In this document: positions 1-10,437 of the stretch, piece by piece
Layout of the letters: the number at the start of each line of letters is the position of its first letter
Numbering within the stretch: position 1 is the first letter of the stretch
DNA from: Cycas panzhihuaensis
Taxonomy: Eukaryota > Cycadophyta
NCBI GenBank assembly: GCA_023213395.1
Contig: CM041465.1
Coordinates: 142,111,741 to 142,175,740, forward strand
DNA: 64,000 bases
Reading direction: 5' to 3'
Made by a program: the position numbers and the translations under genes
The notes under the pieces: model-generated
What the model saw: the letters and a program-made list of their open reading frames with translations, nothing else
Databases searched by the model: none
What the model was told of the DNA's origin: nothing

Positions 1-560
1 ATATGAGAAAGTATTTTGCACCTACTAACGAGGGAGTAGTCATTAGTCCACAAATGTTTGTGTATACTAGTTGAAGAGGGGTAGATGTTTGATGGCTAAA
101 ATCTGGAAAGATTTCTCTATGTTGTTTACCAAGAAGGCATCCCTCACACAACTTTTTATTGACATCAATGGGTGGTAAACCATTAACCATATCTAACCTT
201 TTTATAAGAGCCAAGTTGTTGTAGTTAAGATGACCAAACTGTCTATGCCACAAATCACTATCCATAGTAGTTGAAGTTATGAGGGCATAGGTATCTGAAG
301 GAGTTAGGATAAGCTTAAATAAACGATCCTTAGTCATTTTACCTTTGGCAACAATAACTTTATTTTACCTCTTGTCTTTGATAACACATTTGTCATTGTT
401 AAAAATCACCTTGTAATCTTGTCCCATCATCTGTCCTACTAATAGTAAGTTCTTCCTTAGTGCAGGGACATATAGGACATTATTTAAGTGTCTATATTCG
501 CCAATGTCAGTCATCAAAGCTATATTACTTTTCCCAACTGATTCATGGGAAGTATTGTCT
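1..560 (-). pseudogene. Element 1 pre-integrase domain and start of integrase (partial)
   Basis: Minus-strand conceptual translation resembles the plus-strand stretch 7100-7660 of element 2 throughout: the segment after the protease, the GAG_pre-integrase region (LWH..FGHLNYN type) and the first strand of integrase near position 60. In-frame stops and shifts break it, so it is a relic. The window edge cuts the integrase core, so the catalytic triad cannot be judged. Confidence 0.75.
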
Positions 561-574
561 CTAAAGATGATTGA

Positions 575-817
575 TCATTTTCTGTTTTTGTCTAATGTCT
601 GAAATAAATGTTCTTTGTGGGTCATGTGGGTTGAGCAACCTGAATCAATATACCAACTATCATCGTCTTCTTCCTTAGCAAAAAAATTGGATAGAAATAA
701 CCTGTTATTAACCTTTGATTCTGATGAATTTGGAGCATGTCCTTTAGATGGTGGTCCGTATTTTAAAAAACATTTATCTTTATTGTGACCACTTATATGG
801 CAATAAGTATAATACAA
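575..817 (-). pseudogene. Element 1 CCHC knuckle and aspartic protease start
   Basis: An open 80-codon minus-strand stretch carries YCHISGHNKDKC, a CX2CX4HX4C knuckle whose first Cys is replaced by Tyr. About 35 residues later comes WYIDSGCSTHMT, the copia protease active-site segment with an intact D-S-G. These normally package RNA (nucleocapsid) and cleave the Gag-Pol polyprotein. The flanking frame is closed, so the protein is not expressed whole. Homologous segments occur at 6850-7080 (plus), 20584-20949 (minus), 40110-40290, 56310-56500 and 59340-59530 (plus). Confidence 0.8.
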
Positions 818-1168
818 TGGATCTCTTCTTCTATAACTTAGGCTTTAACCTTTTGGTTGAGAACAATCAATATTGAAATATCTCCCCCTTTCCTCATAGG
901 ATTGAGGAGGGTTGTCTCTTGGTTTGTTGTCACGATATGCCTGACTTATCCTTAAAGATTGAGAATTCCCTTAATAATTTAGACAGTAAGGATGATTATC
1001 AAATTATCTCCTTTGATTGATATTTCTTAGAGGATCTTCATGTTGTTAGGGTCCTTCTTGCCTCCTTTAGCGAGGGGCTTGATATCATGGAGGGTCTTAT
1101 CTAGTTTTCCTTCAAAGATTTCCACCTTTTCTCTTTGGAGGAGATTCCTTTTATCTTGAGGTTTCTAC

Positions 1169-1804
1169 TTAGGAGTTAGATTGAATATGGGCCTTTGTAG
1201 CAAAGGCATATTTTAGTGATTCATTTTCACTTTGTTGCTTTTCTATAGACATGAGCATAATGCTAAGTTGTTCCACTTTGGGAGTACTTAGATCATTTGA
1301 TATACTGATACTAGTAGCTACCATTTCAAAATGTCTTATAACTCCAACATATCTAAGGATTCTTTTAACTACCCTTTGTTTGGTTAGGGTATCTCCAAGT
1401 GACCTCATTTGGTTTACAATATCTTAGACTTTGGTCATAAATTTCGTTACTGATTTAGTGGGCATCATACATAAATTTTTAAACTTGCTCCTTAAGTTTT
1501 ATAATTTAGAGGAGGATGGTCCTTCATATATCTGTTGTAAGGTGTCCCAAGCTTCTTTAGACTTAACTAATTCACTAACTCTTGGGAACACATGATCTTC
1601 TAGTGAACAGAAGATGAGGGCTAAGGCTTCATTGTCTTTCTCAAAATTCTCCTTGTATGTAGCCTTTTCTGCATTAAATTGATTTTGTCCTAATTCGTTG
1701 TAGCATGTCCTCACAATGTCCCATATGTCATTAGCGATGAGGATGGGTCTCATCCTCCTACTCCAATTTAGGAAATTATTTTTGTCAAATTTCAGGATAA
1801 TCAT
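1169..1804 (-). pseudogene. Element 1 gag (N-terminal and central parts)
   Basis: The ATG at 1804 opens a 101-codon stretch with a DUF4219/UBN2-type copia gag start: KFDKNNFLNWSRRMRPIL, a tryptophan-rich segment, then SKEAWDTLQQIYEG. A second open stretch at 1169-1408 continues with VEQLSIMLMSIE, a block repeated in elements 2, D, F-1 and F-2. Gag would form the virus-like particle. The stretches are separated by a frame break around 1410-1498, so this is a pseudogene. The ATG fits the family: D and F gag also begin about ten residues before the same F-D/N-x-N-F block. Confidence 0.8.
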
Positions 1805-4699
1805 GTTCCCAAAGCTAAACGCTATTTTGAACTAAGTTTTTGTTGAACAAAGATAACAAATAAGTTTTCAAAAACTTGACTTTGAATATCAAAAGAAAAT
1901 TGAATTTAAGTTTCGAAAAAAGGTTTTAAGTGTAAAGATTCACTTCTAAGTATAACTTAAGGTTTTTCCCAAAGTTTTGAATAAGTGAACTAGGACCTAT
2001 TAAGGCTACTAGGCTCTAAGTTTAAGTTTCTCCTCAGGCAACCTTCGGTTGCTATCTTGTCTAGTGGCGCCTGCCCACAAATAGCAAAATAGGGACCCAA
2101 TATATTAGTACATGAGTGCTAGGCTCTAGATACCTTAGTATGTGGGCTACTAAGAAGGTTTTTACACCTGCCTAAGTTGTTGGTCCACCTGCGCCAGACT
2201 TATGCCTAGCAACAGATGTAGTAGTGAAGGTTCTCCAACTAAGGCACTCACCCTCTCTAGGTCTAGCCTTGGTCTCCAAATAGCATAAAAGGAATAGGTT
2301 CTGCACCTCAACCTACCACTGAATACACCTTATAGCTAATGATTGTTCTCATCTAATATGAGTAGGTTGATTATCTTGTGTGAGTTGGTAATTTCAGGGG
2401 TCCTAACCATTCCCCTTGCAAGGCTAGAAAAATAGGGTGGTTCAATTTAGGAATATCTTTTTTTAATGTGAAAATTAGATTAATTATTAGTGTGGTTTTT
2501 CTTAGGGTTTTGAAAGATTCCTTTTAAGAAAAAAGAAAAATAATTTGAATGAAAAAATAATAACTTTTATGCAAGACAAAATAAATAATAAACTCTTTGA
2601 AAGAAATATGCAAGTAATCACAATACCAATGAAAGTGAAAAATGCCTTTGGAAAGTAAAATGTATTACCAACTAGATGTAACTTTTATAAGTGTAATAAG
2701 TAAATGATCTTTTCAAGAATGATGGATGGAAAAAATGCTTTCAATAAGTGTATGGCTTTAGAATAAATTGACGAACTTATAAGGTATGATTTCAGATATA
2801 TTTTGAAATATAATAACTATATGGGCGAATTGGAAAGTACCTAAGATCTTTTGAACTGTGCAAATTTGAAATGAAACTTTGATAATGAAAAATAAAGAAT
2901 TATTAAGCTATTGATTTTTTAAATGGATAACCACAAACTTGAGCAAGAAAATGACTTTCGTTTTCAATGCAAGAAATACTTTTGTCTTGATGAAGACATA
3001 TAATGATGAAAATCTGAAAGGACCACTTGGCTTGTCACTTACTTTAGATGTATATAATTAATTTTTTCTACAAATCAACTTAAATGAAGCTATATAAAAG
3101 TCAAATGAAAGTCTTAAATATGTATTATAAGTGATCAATAAGAAATAAAATAAAGAACTCCTTAAAAAAGGTTTAGAAGACAAGCCTGTTGGGATATCTT
3201 GAATGCTCAAGTTGAGCAGCTTTAAAGCTATACTAAACAATATCAAAATAAGGTGAAATTACACCAATTTGAAGATCAATGAAATATCTAGTCAGTAGAA
3301 CCGACCATTTTGAAAACAGGTTCTTCCAAGTCAAGATTTTAATGTACAAAAGATGTAGTTCTCTTTTTGAGGCTTAACAAAAACCTAGGGCTTAAAATAT
3401 TATGAAATTCTAGTAAAAATCTTATAGAACAATGTAAAATGATCAAATATAATTTAGAGAGATACTTAATATACTTTTTGGTTAAAATTTTTGAGAAATA
3501 ATATATAAAAATATGTAATAATAATAAATTGGAAGTTGTTATGTACCTTAATTTAATGGATTTAAAAGTCTACAAGAACACTTTAAAATTTATAAATAAT
3601 AGTGTCAATTCGAAGAGGAGTGAATCAACTTCCCAATGAAAGTGACAGATCTAAATTCTAATTTCAAACAGAAAAGTTATAATAAAATAGTTGTAAGTAC
3701 TTTTTATGTTAATAATCTAAAAGAATGTCTTTTTAAAAAAGATTGACTTAAACTAATTAGAAACATGTCAAATCAGCTCCAAATATGACAAATAACCAGT
3801 CTAAATTATACCTAAAAAAATTCTAGACTCAACATGATAGGTTTTGTTAGAAACTGATACCCCACTGAAGAGATATTAGAGAAATTAGCTAGGTGCCCTA
3901 TGTATTAAGGAGAAATTAAAAAGAATAAAAGGAAAAGGTTTATAAAGTTGAAAAGCCCCTTTTAATGATGAGCTAAAGGTCACATGAAGTAGTACGAAAC
4001 TGGGGGTTAAAACCAAAGGGGGCTTAAGCCTTTTAAATAACCCATATTTCAAATAATATGTAATTAAATTTTATTAAATCAAAACTTTATATAAAAAAAT
4101 AAAGGATTTTAATTAAATAAAAATGAAATACTCTATTGACGGTGTGACCTATAGAATGAAGAATACAGAGATTAGATTACAAAGAAATTCAATTTGAAAA
4201 AAAATCAAATTTCTCACACAATGATGGGTTCCTCCAGAATATCAATACATTAAATAAGTTTATTCTTACAAAATATTAAAAATAAATAAAAGAAAAAAGT
4301 TGAAAATAATGAACTGCGGGTAGTTCAAAACCTCCAAACCATAAATTTTCTTATAAATAACCACTAAAAATCCTGAAGCCAAGCTGATACACACCAAAAT
4401 ATTAAAGTTCCATGTAGGAGGAACACGAAAACTTACTCGAGGGCGATTCCAAATCCCCAAATCAATGTCTGTGGTGCACCCTTTAGATGAATGGTGTCAA
4501 AATAGTGCCCAGGGAATCCATAAGTCTTCAATGAGTGGATTGATTAGGATGAAGAAGAATCATGAATGAATTCTTCATATAATAACTTGATATCATGGGT
4601 TGTATTCTGACCAACAAATATTGTATGCAGATCTCACACTTGCCCCAATGAACAGAGGTCCTAGAGTCAATTCCTCATCAAATTTGGTCATTTTTGAGT

Positions 4700-5560
4700 T
4701 TTTTTGGCCTTGTGAGACGTAGGATCGAACCCCAGTGATGTAGAAGAGTGTTACTATGTTATTTATGGCTCTTTGAAGCTTTGTTATTTAAGGATTCTTT
4801 GTATGGAAGTGATGGAGTTGAGGCTCGTCATTTGCCTTACAGCCTGGAACTCTTTTCTTTGCCAAAAAACTTTAGGTTTGCTTATGGAAATTTATGTTAA
4901 GAGAGTGGTTGAGATTTTGCTCATCTCTAATCTATTGTTATGAAATCTTGGTGGCCTTATTGATGAGCATTTGATGAAACATGATTTAGAAAGGATGATT
5001 GGTTTTGAGAGAACTAATTTTTACTATATCTCTTCACACTCAGTACGTCTATGCAAGGCCTAGATTTCAGAAGGTTATAGAACGCTTATTCATGCAGGAG
5101 GATTTTTTCAATAGTATGCGTAGAGCTATTATAGATTGTTGAGTGTTTATTGTATGAAAAATAGGAAAAAAAGATCATTGAGTGTTCGTTGTATGAAAAA
5201 ATAGGAGAACGAGATCATTGAGTGTTCGTTTTGGCAACGATGCCACAGAGGCATGGTAGACGAAACCAGAGAACGTATAGAGAGGAGTGATAGATGAAAG
5301 TTGGATGATAGACCAATAGTAGGTGATGGCTAGGATTGGAAGGTGCTAACATCGGTGGCGAATAGAGCAGTTCTAAGCGGGGATTTGTCCCTGGATGATT
5401 TAGGTGTGAATGGTATTCTATATGGAGTGAACCAGGTGAGACTAAGAAAGTGGTGTGATGAAGACTGGGAAAACGAGAGTTATGAAGGAAGGAACAGATC
5501 GAATGATCATCTAGTAGTTGAAGATTGCAACTGATTTTAGATCCAAGAGGATGAAGAGCA
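4700..5560. other. GC-richer, coding-like segment of unknown origin inside the leader
   Basis: This stretch is less AT-rich than its surroundings and has open reading frames on both strands: 5343-5534 plus (63 codons) and 5215-5589 minus (124 codons). On the plus strand around 4790-4900 a further open stretch reads like protein. None resembles a family I recognise, and the two ORFs overlap, so at most one could be real. Its placement in an over-long retroelement leader would fit a captured host fragment or an old insertion, but this is inference. Confidence 0.25.
5134..5231. repeat. Tandem repeat, ~40-bp unit, about 2.5 copies
   Basis: Three successive copies of a unit containing TTGAGTGTTCGTTGTATGAA begin at 5134, 5173 and 5213. 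The third copy is cut short after about 19 bases. Copies 2 and 3 are nearly identical; copy 1 carries a few changes. It lies within the leader of element 1. Confidence 0.75.
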
Positions 5561-6018
5561 TGTTCTAAAAAAAAATAAAGATTAAACACAATAATGTAGG
5601 TATATATACAATCAAATCAACACTATATACCAATATATCAATGTAAAATTATAATAAATTAATGAAATATTAATAAGAACTTGGTGACACAATGGATCTA
5701 TAAATGAAGAATATAGTGACACAACGGAGCCACAAATAAAGCCAAATATTTTGAATATATTAGAGAAAGTATATCAAAGAAATATATATAAATTTATATC
5801 TAAATATAAAACACAAAGAACCTGGTAATGTTACTGTGACCAGTTATAGAAGATTGACTTCTAAGGACGAGATCTTCTTCCACACAAGGTGAAACTTCAA
5901 ATTAATTTATCTAGTGGACAAATGGACTTGCCAGGAATCCAACAAGTAGTCATATGCAACACTTTTGCCAAGTGTATGAAGAGCTAGATCACATAAACGG
6001 TTATCAAATAACCCTAAT

Positions 6019-6032
6019 GCTCTAATACCAAA
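6019..6032 (-). other. Primer binding site of element 1 (initiator-Met tRNA type)
   Basis: On the minus strand TTTGGTATTAGAGC directly follows the LTR end. It matches TGGTATCAGAGC, the complement of the plant initiator-Met tRNA 3' end, with one C-to-T change. This fixes the inner edge of the LTR and the element's orientation. Confidence 0.85.
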
Positions 6033-6380
6033 TGATGGATTCAGAGGAGTAGAGTGGGATGTTAGATCACAGACATCTTAAGTAAAAAAAGTGATTTGCA
6101 AAGTTGGTGGTGTTAAAAGACACTAGGGAGGTATTCCCACCCCTTAAATAGAGTTTTGGGAAGGTGGCAAGCGCCATCACCTGACCTACACATTAGCTGA
6201 TAAGTAATTCAAACAATATTAAAAAAAATAACAATAATAAATTAATACACATACCTTAATAAAGTTGCATCGACTCTAGGTGGCTATTGGGAGGCTCTAG
6301 GTGCCCTAGAGGATGTCAAAGGTGGCTTTGAGGGGCCCTAAGTGTACAATTCTTTAGTGACATTTGGCTTAGTCCCAACA
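6033..6380 (-). repeat. 5' LTR of element 1 (348 bp)
   Basis: On the minus strand it runs from TGTTGGGACTAAGCC to GAATCCATCA, a TG...CA terminus, and is followed by a primer site. It is clearly homologous, in reverse orientation, to the 3' LTR of element 2 (10086-10437): both share the blocks GGGCCCCTCAAAGCCACCTTT and GGGAATACCTCCCT. The LTRs of element B are more distant relatives. Confidence 0.9.
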
Positions 6381-6990
6381 ATAAGTATAAATATATCAAA
6401 AGATCTAAGCATATTAAAAGTGGAACAACTTAGTGCTATGCTCATGTCAATAGAAGAACAACAAAATGCCAATGAGTCACTTGAGCATATCCAATCCAAC
6501 TCTCAAGCAAAAACTTCAAGGTCCAAAGAATCACCTCTAAAAGGAAGGGTTGGGAACCCTAGAAAAGAAGCTAAACAAGATCCTCCTAAATATCAAGCCC
6601 CTCATCAAAGGAGACAAGGAGGACACCAATAGAATAAGAACTCTCCTAGGCATATAAACCAAAGGAGATAGTTTGAAGGTCATACTTGTTATCCTAATTG
6701 TTAAGGCAACCCTCAATCCTCAAGGTCTAATCAAGATTACTATGATAATAGACCAAGAGATAGTCCTCTCCAAGATTATGAGGAAAGGGGTAGATCCTCC
6801 AATATTGATCGATCTTAACTAAGAAGTAGGAGGTTAAGCTATAGAAGGAGAGATCCCCTATATTATATATATTGCCATAGAAATGGTCATACTGAAGACA
6901 AATGTTTCTCAAAACATAGACCACCCACTCGAGGACATGCCCATAATACAACTGAATCAAAGGACAATAAAGGTTATTTCTATCTAGCTT
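6381..6990 (+). pseudogene. Element 2 gag remainder and CCHC knuckle
   Basis: The frame from 6381 reads ISINISKDLSILKVEQL, matching the central gag block of element 1, followed by a basic, glutamine- and proline-rich tail to about 6630. Near 6860-6910 it continues with YCHRNGHTEDKC, a knuckle with its first Cys changed to Tyr, and a proline-rich stretch (KHRPPTRGH). Stops near 6630-6670 and a shift near 6990 break it. Confidence 0.8.
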
Positions 6991-7017
6991 CACTACTAAG
7001 GAGGAAGAAGATAATAG

Positions 7018-7546
7018 TTGGTATATTAATTCAGGATGTTCAACTTATATGACACACAAAGAATACTTGTTTCATACTTTGGACAAAAACAGGAAAGGGT
7101 CCATTATGTTTAGAGATAATACCTCCCATGAATCAGTTGGTAGAGGTAATATAGCTTTGATGACAAACATAGGAGAATATAAACATCTAGATGATGTCTT
7201 ATATGTCCCAACTCTAAGGAAAAACTTATTATCAGTGGCACAGATGATGGGACAAGACTACAAAGTCATTTTTGATAATGGTAAGTGTGTAATAAAAGAC
7301 AAAAAGAGAAATAAAGTTATCATTACCAAAGGGAAATTGACCAAGGATCGCTTATTCAAACTTATACTTACTCCTTTAGATATATATGCTTTAAGAACTT
7401 CAGCTAACTTAGATAACGAGTTGTGGCATATAAGGTTTGGCCATCTCAACTATAATAGTTTGAGCCTTATGAAATGGATAGACATGGTCAATGGTTTACC
7501 ACATATTGAGGTAAATAAAAGCTTATGTGAAGGGGTATCTCAGTAA
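7018..7546 (+). pseudogene. Element 2 protease and GAG_pre-integrase domain
   Basis: WYINSGCSTYMTHKEYLF starts the protease; the usual D of D-S-G is N here (GAT to AAT), so it would be inactive. The frame stays open for 165 codons through the pepsin-like core and the pre-integrase motif LWHIRFGHLNYNSLSLMKW, ending after CEG at 7546. Only an initial part of the usual zinc-binding HHCC arrangement can be followed. It is one of the longer open stretches in the window but lies inside a broken gene. Confidence 0.8.
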
Positions 7547-7589
7547 ATACCATAGAGAAAGTTTTCTAGATCATAATCATTAAGTATCG

Positions 7590-8290
7590 GGTTCTCTCCA
7601 ATTAGTATACACAGATATTTGTGGGCCTATGAACACTCCTTCACTAGTAGGAGCAAAATACTTCATCACATTCATCATTGACTTCACAAAGAAGACATGG
7701 GTGTTCTTCTTCAAGTATAAATTAGATATCTTTTAACACTTTATTGACTTCGAAACCTATGTGGAGCAACAAAGTAAATACAAAATTCTATCCATAAGAT
7801 CGAATAATGGGGGAGAGTTTATCACCAATACATTCAAAGATTATGTATACACCATGGAATTAAAAGATAGTTCACCAATCCCTATATCCCACAACAAAAT
7901 GATGTAGCGGAGAGGAAAAATCACACTATAGTTGAAATGGCTAGGTGTATACTTAAGGACAATAATTTGAACCATGAGTTTTGGGTTAAAGCAGTTCACA
8001 TGACTGTTTATTTACTCAATAGATGCTCCACCAAAGACCTTAGGTGGAAAACTCAAGAAGAAGCTTGGAATGATTACAAACCAAGCATACATCATCTTAG
8101 AGTATTTGGATGTCTTGCCTATGCTTACATTCTTGATCAATGAAGATCAAAATTGGATGATCATAGTGTCAAATGTATTTTCCTTAGCTATACTAAAACT
8201 TCTAAGTCATACAAGGTATATGATTCCAAATTAAGAAAAGTCACATTAATGAGGGATGTTAAGTTCTAGGAAGATACCTACCATTAAGAC
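7590..8290 (+). pseudogene. Element 2 integrase
   Basis: YTDICGPMNTPS opens the rve core. The second catalytic Asp is lost: the usual R-S-D-N-G-G-E reads RSNNGGEF near 7798. The Glu region survives as QQNDVAERKN near 7893, in a shifted frame. The region after the core is open at 7937-8143 (ARCILKDNNLNHEFWVKAV through HHLRVFGCLAYAY) and continues to the short beta-rich segment ending near 8270. Integrase would join LTR ends to target DNA; this copy cannot. Confidence 0.8.
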
Positions 8291-8559
8291 AATTAAGAAA
8301 AGAAAAAGGAGGTTGCAATAAAGTTTGATACATCTTCCAAAACCAAATATGTACCTCCATATTTGATTCTAAGAGAAGCATCAATGAACCTAGTGGGGAG
8401 GGAACTTCATCTCAACCTCCACCACAAAACCTACCAAAATGGGTTCATTGAAATTATGACTTGGGCAACATCTTGGATAATAATCGAAGATCTACGTGCT
8501 CACATAGGGTTAAATTTACCGTAATGAGCAAGGTATTAGAGACTCATAAGCCTCAAACC

Positions 8560-9420
8560 TTTATTGAGACCAATTGACATGAATGTTGGCAAAAAACTAT
8601 GGACAATGAATACAACTCCATTATTAAGAGTGACATATAGGAGCTAGTTGATTTACCCCCAAAGAAAAAGGCTATTGGTACAAAATGAGTCTATAAGACC
8701 AAGTTTCACTTAAATGGCTCCATTAATAAGTATAAGTCTATATTAGTTACAAAGGGATATGCTAAAAAAGAATGCATAGACTATACTGAAACTTTTGCCC
8801 CTATTGCTCAGATGAAATCTGTTAGAATGATGATGAGCCTAACAGCCCAAATGGGTTGGAAAGTTTACCAAATGGATGTCAAAAATGCCTTGCTCAATGG
8901 GTACATCAAAGAAGACATCTATGTCCCTCAACCCCTCAGTTTTGAAGTCAGGGGGGAAGATAACAAAGTGTATAAACTAAAAAAGGCACTCTATGGTTTA
9001 AAACAAGCACTTAAGGCTTGGTATTCTTACATAGATAACTATTTCAGAGATCAAGGGTTTCAAAGATCTCAAGTAGACCCTAACTTGTATATCCAAATCA
9101 AGGGAAGTTCAATCCTAATTGTAGGTCTTTATGTAGATGACCTTGTATATATTAGAAATGACTCCCACCCATTGCATTAATTCAAAGATGCTATATATAA
9201 AGAATTCAAGATGACAGATTTGGGATTTATGCATTACTTCTTAGAATTAGAAGTTTGACAAGACAAGAATGGAATTTTCATCTCCCAACACAATACCTTA
9301 AACCTACTACAAAAGTTCATAATGAAAAAATATAAACTATTGGTAACCCCAACTGAAACAAGAATCAAACTTTCCAAGACATATAACTCTACTTCAGTTG
9401 ATCCAACACTTTACAGATAG
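8560..9420 (+). pseudogene. Element 2 reverse transcriptase
   Basis: The RVT_2 domain runs from the W-x-x-T/A-M-x-x-E-Y block at 8585 through QMDVKNALLNGYI, an open 122-codon stretch at 8812-9180, and YGLKQALKAWY. The catalytic YVDD box is intact at 9130-9141 (LYVDDLVYI). Stops near 8640, 8688 and 9178 kill the frame; several fit TGG or CAA converted to a stop. Polymerase activity is therefore lost by premature stops rather than by active-site change. Confidence 0.85.
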
Positions 9421-10070
9421 CTTATTGGTAGTTTGATATATTTGATGTCCACCCAACTAGATATAACACACTCAGATAGTGTTGTATCTAGGTTCATGCA
9501 AAATTCAAAGACCTCTCACTAGCAAGTAGCTAAGAGAATCCTTAGATATCTTAAAGGAACTCCAGAATATGGGTTATACTATAAAGTTTCTCCAAAATTT
9601 TAGTTGACTAATTATACAGATTCATATTAGGCAGAAGATGTTAATGACAGAAAATCTACAATAGGTCGTATATTTAGTATGGGATCAATAGCAATAGCAT
9701 GAAGCACAAAGAAGTAGAACACAATTTCCTTATCCATAGCCAAGGAAATATACAAAGCAGCAGTAGCAGGTGCATGTGAGTCAGTTTGGTTGAGAAGATT
9801 ATTATAAGATTTCCATCTTAACAAAAAGGTCCCACCAGAATTTGGTGCGATAATCAGAGCACTATTTAAATGGCAAAGAATCTGGTTTTCCATGGCAAAA
9901 CAAAACACATCAAGACTTAATACCATTTCATTCAGGAACTAGTGCAAGTAGAAGAAATCAAATTGGCCTATTGCATCACTGAAGACTAGATAGAAGATAT
10001 ATTTACAAAGGTTTTGGGAAAAGTCAAATTCTAGAAATTCAGAGAAAGACTGGGAGTCATTCATATTAGG
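9420..10070 (+). pseudogene. Element 2 RNase H domain
   Basis: Conceptual translation shows the copia RNase H landmarks: LIGSLIYL-type start, RILRYLKGT near 9535, TDS near 9617, then DNQSTI and MAKNLVFHGKTKHIK near 9850-9910. It ends in the short basic tail just before the polypurine tract. Stops at several conserved Trp or Gln positions show decay. Confidence 0.75.
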
Positions 10071-10072
10071 AA

Positions 10073-10085
10073 TCATGGGGGAGAA
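10073..10085 (+). other. Polypurine tract of element 2
   Basis: The run ATGGGGGAGAA lies immediately before the TGTTGGG start of the 3' LTR, the position of the plus-strand primer in LTR elements. Confidence 0.8.
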
Positions 10086-10437
10086 TGTTGGGATAACCCC
10101 CAATGTTTCTTAGAAGATGTGAACCTAGGGCCCCTCAAAGCCACCTTTGGGGCTCCCTAGGGCACTTAAAATTGCAGACCAAGCCACCTAGAGCCTCCAA
10201 ATGCTGATCCACTACTCTTAAGGTACATATTTGTATTTTTAATTATATTTTTTTGAATATGATTGGATAATGTGTAGGTTGAGTTGAGGCGCTTGTCACC
10301 TCCCTAAATTTTCCTATAAATGGGATGGGAATACCTCCCTGGTGTTTTTTAACACCGTCAATGATTTGAAGGAATTTGTAAACTCAAGTATGATGAGCTC
10401 ACCATTATAGTCCCACTCCGCGCCTCTACATCCTTCA
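10086..10437 (+). repeat. 3' LTR of element 2 (352 bp)
   Basis: It begins TGTTGGGATAACCCCC and ends near ACATCCTTCA. It aligns along its length with the inverted LTR at 6033-6380, including the blocks GGGCCCCTCAAAGCCACC and GGGAATACCTCCCTGG. Its 5' partner is expected left of the window. Confidence 0.88.

Larger units (their letters stand above)
1805..6018 (-). other. Element 1 untranslated leader (unusually long)
   Basis: No gag-pol homology is visible between the primer site and the gag ATG. The F1b units D and F have leaders of 2.37 and 2.34 kb; this one is 4.2 kb. The part next to gag (about 2030-2300) has GC-richer blocks in an otherwise AT-rich stretch. The part at about 4700-5560 differs in texture and is listed separately. 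No LTR pair or terminal inverted repeat could be found by eye that would define an inserted element. Confidence 0.5.
1..6380 (-). mobile_element. Element 1: Ty1/copia retrotransposon, family F1a, 3' part outside window
   Basis: Read on the minus strand, this runs from a 5' LTR (6033-6380) through an initiator-Met primer site and a very long leader (1805-6018) to gag, protease and the start of integrase at the window edge. Domain order gag-PR-IN is diagnostic of Ty1/copia. The outer LTR end (TGTTGGGAC) abuts the middle of the plus-strand gag of element 2, so element 1 is best read as an insertion into element 2. The 5-bp target duplication cannot be tested because the left end is outside. The leader is about 1.8 kb longer than in the related units D and F, which suggests extra sequence inside it. 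Confidence 0.85.
6381..10437 (+). mobile_element. Element 2: Ty1/copia retrotransposon, family F1a, right-hand part
   Basis: Plus-strand order is gag (middle onward), CCHC knuckle, protease, pre-integrase, integrase, reverse transcriptase, RNase H, polypurine tract and 3' LTR. The 5' LTR, leader and first ~200 codons of gag are missing because element 1 interrupts the element at 6380/6381; they should lie left of the window. The reading frame resumes in gag exactly at the boundary, which supports an insertion rather than a truncation. Multiple stops and shifts show it is inactive. Confidence 0.85.

Noticed and set aside
4705-4735. Perfect box B-like GGTTCGATCC on the minus strand
   Set aside because: No box A or cloverleaf lies at the right distance upstream, so an isolated T-arm match is likely chance or an unrecognisable relic.
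1-10437. Elements 1 and 2 as one element with an inverted 5' half
   Set aside because: Both contain the same gag-middle, protease and pre-integrase parts, so they are two copies; insertion of one into the other is simpler.
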